From positions 434,001-498,000 of the forward strand of contig NZ_ARQF01000020.1 of NCBI RefSeq assembly GCF_000384815.1: a stretch of 64,000 bases of DNA, in the 5' to 3' direction. The DNA is from Halodesulfovibrio aestuarii DSM 17919 = ATCC 29578. Its GTDB lineage: Bacteria; Desulfobacterota; Desulfovibrionia; Desulfovibrionales; Desulfovibrionaceae. Made by a program: the position numbers and the translations under genes. A model generated the notes under the pieces. The model did not search any database and was not told the origin of the DNA. It worked only from the letters and a program-made list of their open reading frames with translations. Below, in pieces: positions 59,206 through 64,000 of the stretch; position 1 is the stretch's first letter; each line of letters begins with the position of its first letter.

Positions 59206-60345
59206 ATGTATTTTGACAAATCAAAAAACCGATGGATTGCTCAAGTGTATCTTACCAAAGAGAATGGTAAAATTTATCGAAAAACAAAACACTTCAAAAG
59301 GAAAAGGGATGCCAGTGAATGGCAAACAATCCACAGAAAAGAAATCCAACTAGCAGATTCTTTAAGCAAATCAATCCCTGACGATGGCACCGACCTTCGG
59401 GTGGTAGAACTCGCAAACTGTTTTTGGAAACACAGAACGCAGTCAGGAATTTCTAAAAAAACGTGCGACGAAACATTTCGTTGCTTCAAAAGACTATTCC
59501 AAACAATAGCAGTCAGAAAAGAAGACCATGTGTGTCACGTAACCCGTGCCACAGCCATACGTATTGTTGAAGAACTCAAAACAATATGCCCCGGAAATGG
59601 TTCTGCAGTCGATGCCTGTGTAAAAACGTTCAAGGCAGCGTGGAACTGGGCAATCCTAACATATGATCTTCAATGCAAAAATCCGTTTAGCAAACTGGAA
59701 AACGCTAAAAAAGCTGCATCTATACCACACTATATGCCTCCGATGGAAGATCTTATGAAAGTCGCAAGCATTGCACCATCTTCATACAAGGCAGTTCTTT
59801 TCTTTTCATTATTTGCCTGCGGTCGCAAAATTGAAGGGCATAGATTGCAAATTTCCGACATAGATTTTGCGCACAATAGAATTGGGCTGCGCACACGCAA
59901 AAGGAAAGGCGGCATTGAAGAAATTGATTATATCTACATGAACGAGGAGTTAGCAGCTATCTTAAAAAAACATATAAAAACATCCGGCTGCACAGAAAGG
60001 GTATTTGAAGGCATGCAACTCCAGAATGGTTCTCATATGCGCTGGCTGGAAACCTTGTGCAAAGATGCTGATGTAAAAAAATTTGGTCTTCATGGACTTC
60101 GTTCACTAGCTGCCAGCACAGCACTGGCAAAAGGCGCCACCATATATGATGTGCAAGCGATGCTGCGCCATCAATCACTTCAGGTAACAGATAGATATAT
60201 CCGTCGTATCTGTTCTTCGCCAACTGCACCGCAGATCTTAGGAAAAGTTTTTCACGAAATAAAAAAACAAAGCACAGACAAGCTTCTTACAATTAACGAA
60301 GCACCAGCAAATCAGTCCCAAACAGATTGGGGATCAGCAGCGTAA
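59206..60345 (+). CDS. Tyrosine-type integrase
   Basis: 379 residues. The N-terminal arm-binding region (KSKNRWIAQVYLTKENGKIYRKTK) is followed by a core-binding domain (about 65-165) and a catalytic domain. Visible catalytic parts are the first Arg region ACGRKIEGHRLQISDID, FGLHGLRSLAAS (His-x2-Arg) and LRHQSLQVTDRYIR with the Tyr nucleophile. It is clearly a paralogue of the next integrase (shared PHYMPPM and NRIGLRT.KRK blocks). Here Gly-Arg-Lys-Ile replaces Ala-Arg-Lys-Val at the first Arg. Confidence 0.85.
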   Translation: MYFDKSKNRWIAQVYLTKENGKIYRKTKHFKRKRDASEWQTIHRKEIQLADSLSKSIPDDGTDLRVVELANCFWKHRTQSGISKKTCDETFRCFKRLFQTIAVRKEDHVCHVTRATAIRIVEELKTICPGNGSAVDACVKTFKAAWNWAILTYDLQCKNPFSKLENAKKAASIPHYMPPMEDLMKVASIAPSSYKAVLFFSLFACGRKIEGHRLQISDIDFAHNRIGLRTRKRKGGIEEIDYIYMNEELAAILKKHIKTSGCTERVFEGMQLQNGSHMRWLETLCKDADVKKFGLHGLRSLAASTALAKGATIYDVQAMLRHQSLQVTDRYIRRICSSPTAPQILGKVFHEIKKQSTDKLLTINEAPANQSQTDWGSAA

Positions 60346-60440
60346 CCTGCGTCTCACCTGAGCACTAATACATATTGTTTATAAAACCTTACTAAAGATT
60401 ACAGTAAATCCTTATCACTTTTTATTTACACACGTTCATG

Positions 60441-60476
60441 GGCAGGGCTTATACATTTATAAACCCTGCTTTCTTG
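60441..60476 (+). terminator. Terminator between the two integrase genes
   Basis: GCAGGG-CTTATA pairs with TATAAA-CCCTGC, followed by TTTCTTG. The third integrase is therefore probably transcribed separately. Confidence 0.65.
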
Positions 60477-60584
60477 TTCACACCACTACAACATACTCAT
60501 TTTAAAAAGATATTGCCGAAAAATACCATTTTATTGTAGGCTGCAGAACAGGAATAAGCAGTTTTTCATATAAGGAACATAGCT

Positions 60585-61685
60585 ATGGCGTTTCAAATGG
60601 AAAACGGCAAATGGAAAGGACAAATTCGTTTTACCGACAGCAAAGGAACTGTGCACAGGAAAACAAAAAACTTTTCCAGAAAGCGTGCTGCCCTGCAATG
60701 GCAAAGTGATGAACGTAAGCGTCTTGAAGAAGCTGACAAAGGAACCCTGTCGGCCCCCGACAATTCCAAACTTACGATTCAAGAATGGCAAACACAGTAC
60801 TTGGAGTATGCTTTTCAAAAGTGGCCCCAAAAAACCGCGGATGAAAAGAAACGTGCGTTCGAAAGGCTGCTTGCAACGGGTATCATCAAACCGGAAAGCC
60901 AAGTTTCTCAAGTGCACAAAAAACTTGTGCTGGATGTAATTAACAAGCTTAAAAGGCAGCATTCAGGCTGCAACGTAGATCGACAGGTAAAAAACCTTAA
61001 GGCTAGTTGGAACTGGGGAATTGATTTTTTGGACATGCCTGCAGCCAACCCGTTTAATAGGCAGCCCAAAGCTAAAACCAAGAAAGCTGTCCCACACTAC
61101 ATGCCACCAATGCAGGATATAGTAAGTGTTTTGAAATTGGTTACCAACCAAGAACACAACCTAATCTTGTACACGACGCTACTGACAGCAGCACGAAAAG
61201 TTGAACTGCTTCGTCTAACTTGGGATGACATCGATTTCGCAAACAATAGAATAGGGCTACGGACAAAAAAGCGTAAGGACGGGGTGGAGCATTTAGACAA
61301 CATCCCACTTGCCCCAGAACTTGCAAAGCTTCTTAAGGAACACAAGTTACGAAGTGGTGCCCATGGAAAGAAGGTATTCACAGATCCCCAACTACAAAAC
61401 GGGGCAAAAATGCGCTGGCTGCGCAAACTATGTGATGAAGCCGGGATAAAACGGTTTGGTCTGCATGGAATACGCGCACTGGCTGCCAGCACCGCCCATG
61501 CAAATGGATCTAGCCTTGTAGAAGTGAAAGAGCTACTTCGGCATCAATCTACACAACAAACCGATCGGTATTTACGGAAGATCACTGAAGCAAATAAGGC
61601 CGTTGGAATTCTCAATTCACTGGCATCATCATTTCAGCAAGCTAGAAGTTTTGAAGAAGAAAAGAAGACCCAAAAAGTAGGGTAA
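60585..61685 (+). CDS. Tyrosine-type integrase next to tRNA-Glu
   Basis: 366 residues. N-terminal arm-binding domain KWKGQIRFTDSKGTVHRKTK, core-binding domain (about 60-155), and a catalytic domain with AARKVELLRLTWDDID (Arg), FGLHGIRALAAS (His-x2-Arg) and LRHQSTQQTDRYLRKI (Tyr). It ends about 100 bases from the tRNA-Glu att site, so it is the best candidate for the enzyme that inserted the island. It is a paralogue of the integrase just upstream. Confidence 0.9.
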   Translation: MAFQMENGKWKGQIRFTDSKGTVHRKTKNFSRKRAALQWQSDERKRLEEADKGTLSAPDNSKLTIQEWQTQYLEYAFQKWPQKTADEKKRAFERLLATGIIKPESQVSQVHKKLVLDVINKLKRQHSGCNVDRQVKNLKASWNWGIDFLDMPAANPFNRQPKAKTKKAVPHYMPPMQDIVSVLKLVTNQEHNLILYTTLLTAARKVELLRLTWDDIDFANNRIGLRTKKRKDGVEHLDNIPLAPELAKLLKEHKLRSGAHGKKVFTDPQLQNGAKMRWLRKLCDEAGIKRFGLHGIRALAASTAHANGSSLVEVKELLRHQSTQQTDRYLRKITEANKAVGILNSLASSFQQARSFEEEKKTQKVG

Positions 61686-61745
61686 AAATCTTTTTCAAAA
61701 AATTTACACCTTTCGTTTACACCTTTTGGCTTTTGGACACAAAAA

Positions 61746-61773
61746 AAGCACTTACATGTGCATGTAAGTGCTT
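61746..61773 (-). terminator. Terminator after tRNA-Glu
   Basis: A 13-bp stem AAGCACTTACATG with its complement and a 2-base loop; T run on the minus strand. Identical copy at 51052-51079. Confidence 0.85.
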
Positions 61774-61781
61774 GAATTTGC

Positions 61782-61834
61782 TTGGCGTCCCCAAGGGGAT
61801 TTGAACCCCTGTCGCCTGCGTGAAAGGCAGGTGT
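61782..61834 (-). repeat. attR: 3' part of tRNA-Glu
   Basis: The same 53 bases as at 51088-51140. Here they form the intact 3' part of tRNA-Glu, so integration restored the gene. Confidence 0.9.
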
Positions 61835-61860
61835 CCTGGGCCAGGCTAGACGATGGGGAC
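61783..61860 (-). tRNA. trnE: tRNA-Glu (anticodon TTC)
   Basis: A 78-base cloverleaf on the minus strand: acceptor GTCCCCA with TGGGGAC, anticodon loop CTTTCAC with TTC at 61822-61824, T-loop GTTCAAATC and an encoded CCA. It is the integration target of the island. Confidence 0.97.
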
Positions 61861-61913
61861 GCTTGAAAACTTGCATTTTTCTAACGAAGCAAAGTGCAAT
61901 GTTAAGAAAAAAT

Positions 61914-61988
61914 TGGCTGGGCTACAAGGACTTGAACCTTGATTAACGGAGCCAGAACCCGTCGTCCTGCCAATTGAACGATAGCCCA
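61914..61988 (-). tRNA. trnQ: tRNA-Gln (anticodon CTG)
   Basis: A 75-base cloverleaf on the minus strand: acceptor TGGGCTA with TAGCCCA, anticodon loop TTCTGGC reading CTG, T-loop GTTCAAGTC and encoded CCA. It lies 53 bases upstream of tRNA-Glu and is probably co-transcribed with it. Confidence 0.95.
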
Positions 61989-62398
61989 GCAAGTGAGATG
62001 TGTAACTATTGAACTCTTCGATTTTTGTCAACGGGAAAAAAATTTCTTCTCTGCCCCCTTGTCACAACTCAGATTTGAAAGCCGATAACAGTCCAATATA
62101 ACAATTTAAACACTTTCGTATTCTTGTCGATAGTTGAATATGGAACATAATTGCTCATTGGGGGCTGTTCATCTCTTGCAGAACGGAATTTATAACGGTG
62201 GAGAATGGTTGATTTCGGCTTTTCTTGCTCAATTTTTGCGGGACGATATATCAGGACTAGTATCCCCTAATAAAATGCAGGCCAATACCGACCAGACAGT
62301 CCTCGTTTGAATTCCAAGTAATCGTCTCCTAGCCAGGACGGTAACTGACGCCATTCCTTATGTACCTACCATAAGGAATACAATTTTGGGGGAACTAT
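61989..62398. other. Intergenic region with chemotaxis-gene leader
   Basis: 410 bases between the tRNA promoter side and the MCP gene. GCCGATAA at 62081-62088 is an exact match to the -10 of sigma-28 (flagellar) promoters, though a matching -35 is poor. ATTCCTTATG at 62353-62362 forms a perfect 10-bp hairpin with 62370-62379, just upstream of the MCP ribosome binding site. Confidence 0.4.
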
Positions 62399-64000
62399 AT
62401 GTCAATTAAGAAGTTGTTACTGTTGGGTTTCAGCGCGACTATCGGGTTGTCGCTGCTGATTGGAATCATTGGCTATAAGTCTGCATTCAAATCGACAGAG
62501 CAGATCAAAGAGTTGATCTACTCTGATGTGGCACTGAGAGAGCAGGCTTTGGAAATCAAAAATGTCCTGCTACAACACCGCCGCTATGAAAAAGATATTT
62601 TCCTTAACACTGGCAATAAACAGAAACAAACAAATTATCTTCAAAAACTAGAAATATTAAGTGTTACCACACAAAAGAAAATTTCAGAAATAATAGAATT
62701 AGAATCTAAAGTTAACGATCTAAAAAATAATGAACGAGATGCAATACAAAACTTTCCCACAATATATACTCAATACCTCAATGGTGTTAAGCATGTTGCG
62801 CAGTTAGCTATGAACTCTGACCTCACTCCTGGTGCTGCCAACAAGCTTATGATTCAATATAAAAAACCAGTTCATAATTTGGAAAAGATGTTAAATATAT
62901 TGGGCAAATCCAGTCATGAGTATTTAGTTCTGGAAGGAGAAACGTCGTTAGCACTGTTAAATAGATCTCAAACTATAATTATGGTAACTTGTACCGTTGC
63001 TGTTCTATTTGGAATCATTCTCGCTTTCTTTATCTTCCGAGCTATCAACACGCCTCTTTCCGAACTGACGACCTTTGCCAACAAGGTTGCTGACGGTGAC
63101 CTTAACGCAAAAACAAACAGCACTTTCTCCGGAGAAATAAAGATTCTCCATGAGTCTATCAATCGCATGATATTTGAACTCAAACATAAGTTAGGATTCG
63201 CAGAAGGAGTTCTGAATGCTATCCCAACCCCATGCGGAATTGTTGGCCCTGATTTCAAAATGCTCTGGGTTAACCAACAAATCTGTACTCTGCTGGAGAA
63301 AGAGGGAACTCCTGAAAGCTACATAGGAGTCCGTTCCGGAGAATTATATTGGAACGACAAAAACAAAGAAACGCTCTCCGACAGAGCGATTAAGGAACGG
63401 ACACAATTACAGTCCACATTTGAATGTCCTCTTCCTTCTGGACGCACTCTGTTTGTTGATGTCACAACAACTCCTATTTACGACCTTAATAAGAAAATTA
63501 TCGGTTCAGTATCCTTCTGGTATGATCTCACTGAACTGAACAACCAAAAAATAGTTATCGAAGAACAAAATAATCGAATCAGCCGGGCAGCACATGATGC
63601 CAGCGCTATTGCAGAGCAAGTAGCACTGGAAGCAGGCCAGCTGGAAGCGCAAATAAACCAGACAACACACGGTGCTACTATCCAGAGTGAACGAATCAGC
63701 GAAACCGCAACCGCAGTTGAACAAATGAATGCAACAACACTTGAAGTTGCCAGTAACGCAGCACGAGCGGCAGAAGGGGCTGACACGGCACAAACCATTG
63801 CAGCTGATGGCTCAATACTTGTACAAAAAGTGGTTCAATTTACTGAGGAAGTACACCAATACGCAGAAGATATGCGTAGCACCATTACAGAACTTGATAC
63901 ACAAGCCGATTCAATCGGCAATATTATCAATGTAATTAATGACATTGCTGACCAGACAAACCTTCTTGCACTTAATGCCGCTATTGAAGCAGCACGTGCA
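62399..64000 (+). CDS. Methyl-accepting chemotaxis protein (3' end outside window)
   Basis: 534 codons are present and the frame is open at the window end. Membrane segments lie at about 8-29 and 192-215, enclosing a helical periplasmic sensor with the 4HB-type look (RRYEKDIFLNTG). HAMP (about 216-265, RAINTPLSELTTFANKVADGD) is followed by a PAS domain (about 275-385, VLNAIPTPCGIVGPDFKMLW) and the start of the signalling coiled coil, including NDIADQTNLLALNAAIEAAR, the conserved kinase-contact tip. The ATG at 62399 has GGGGGAA 6 bases upstream. The signal is unknown. Confidence 0.93.
   Translation, partial: MSIKKLLLLGFSATIGLSLLIGIIGYKSAFKSTEQIKELIYSDVALREQALEIKNVLLQHRRYEKDIFLNTGNKQKQTNYLQKLEILSVTTQKKISEIIELESKVNDLKNNERDAIQNFPTIYTQYLNGVKHVAQLAMNSDLTPGAANKLMIQYKKPVHNLEKMLNILGKSSHEYLVLEGETSLALLNRSQTIIMVTCTVAVLFGIILAFFIFRAINTPLSELTTFANKVADGDLNAKTNSTFSGEIKILHESINRMIFELKHKLGFAEGVLNAIPTPCGIVGPDFKMLWVNQQICTLLEKEGTPESYIGVRSGELYWNDKNKETLSDRAIKERTQLQSTFECPLPSGRTLFVDVTTTPIYDLNKKIIGSVSFWYDLTELNNQKIVIEEQNNRISRAAHDASAIAEQVALEAGQLEAQINQTTHGATIQSERISETATAVEQMNATTLEVASNAARAAEGADTAQTIAADGSILVQKVVQFTEEVHQYAEDMRSTITELDTQADSIGNIINVINDIADQTNLLALNAAIEAARA

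Larger units (their letters stand above)
51088..61834. mobile_element. Integrative genomic island in tRNA-Glu
   Basis: A 10.7-kb element bounded by a perfect 53-bp direct repeat, one copy being the 3' part of an intact tRNA-Glu gene. Three tyrosine recombinase genes and an excisionase-like gene lie at the tRNA end, the usual arrangement. The cargo is a dlt-type operon with clearly AT-richer sequence than the flanks. A truncated polysaccharide gene, an IS3 fragment and a copy of a ~194-bp repeat show decay and mosaicism. No conjugation or phage structural genes are present, so any movement would depend on a helper. Confidence 0.85.

Noticed and set aside
51862-61862. CRISPR array or toxin-antitoxin genes on the island
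   Set aside because: I looked for regularly spaced short repeats and for small overlapping gene pairs; only the listed hairpins, the two-copy repeat and the excisionase-like gene were found.

Overview
The window looks like chromosomal DNA of a marine, moderately AT-rich sulfate-reducing bacterium of the Desulfovibrionaceae, perhaps Halodesulfovibrio-like. This is an inference from three things: the RpoB/RpoC and ribosomal protein sequences, a Wolinella-type fumarate reductase beside a class I fumarase and malic enzyme, and the 'GAK system' proteins (XXXCH, CofD-like and amphi-Trp), which I know mainly from Desulfovibrio.

Layout. 1-12.4 kb is the conserved block rpmG, tRNA-Trp, secE, nusG, rplK, rplA, rplJ, rplL, rpoB, rpoC, with an L10 leader before rplJ, a terminator after rplL, and a promoter plus structured leader before rpoB. 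12.4-15.4 kb holds a partial GAK cluster. Its amphi-Trp/His-rich gene ends in what looks like a dnaX-type -1 frameshift site leading into a second His-rich reading frame. 15.4-20 kb has an aromatic amino acid permease and a large lipoprotein. 20-31.2 kb is a coherent C4-dicarboxylate region: a Cache-domain hybrid kinase and an NtrC-family regulator (DctB/DctD-like), a sigma-54-type promoter, frdCAB, two fumarase subunits, malic enzyme and an SLC13 transporter. 31.3-38 kb carries a NarX/NarL-type two-component pair, a flavin reductase-like protein, an ABM-domain protein and SstT. 38.1-43.2 kb is a choline-to-glycine-betaine cluster on the minus strand (GntR regulator, betA, betB, choline-binding protein). 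43.5-50.3 kb has a CHASE4-PAS-GGDEF-EAL protein and a P2-type cation ATPase.

From 51.09 to 61.83 kb lies an integrative element in the 3' part of a tRNA-Glu gene, bounded by a 53-bp direct repeat. It has three tyrosine recombinases and an excisionase-like protein next to the tRNA. Its AT-rich cargo is a complete dlt-type operon, dltA-dltD-dltX-dltB-dltC, including a 45-residue DltX with the terminal FVYEAF motif. In Gram-positive bacteria these proteins activate D-alanine and carry it across the membrane to esterify cell-surface polymers; here the same machinery sits on a mobile island in a Gram-negative. A truncated capD-like gene, decayed IS3 pieces and a ~194-bp imperfect repeat (one copy just outside the left att site) mark a history of repeated insertion.

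After the island come intact tRNA-Glu and tRNA-Gln genes (minus strand) and a methyl-accepting chemotaxis protein that runs off the right end.
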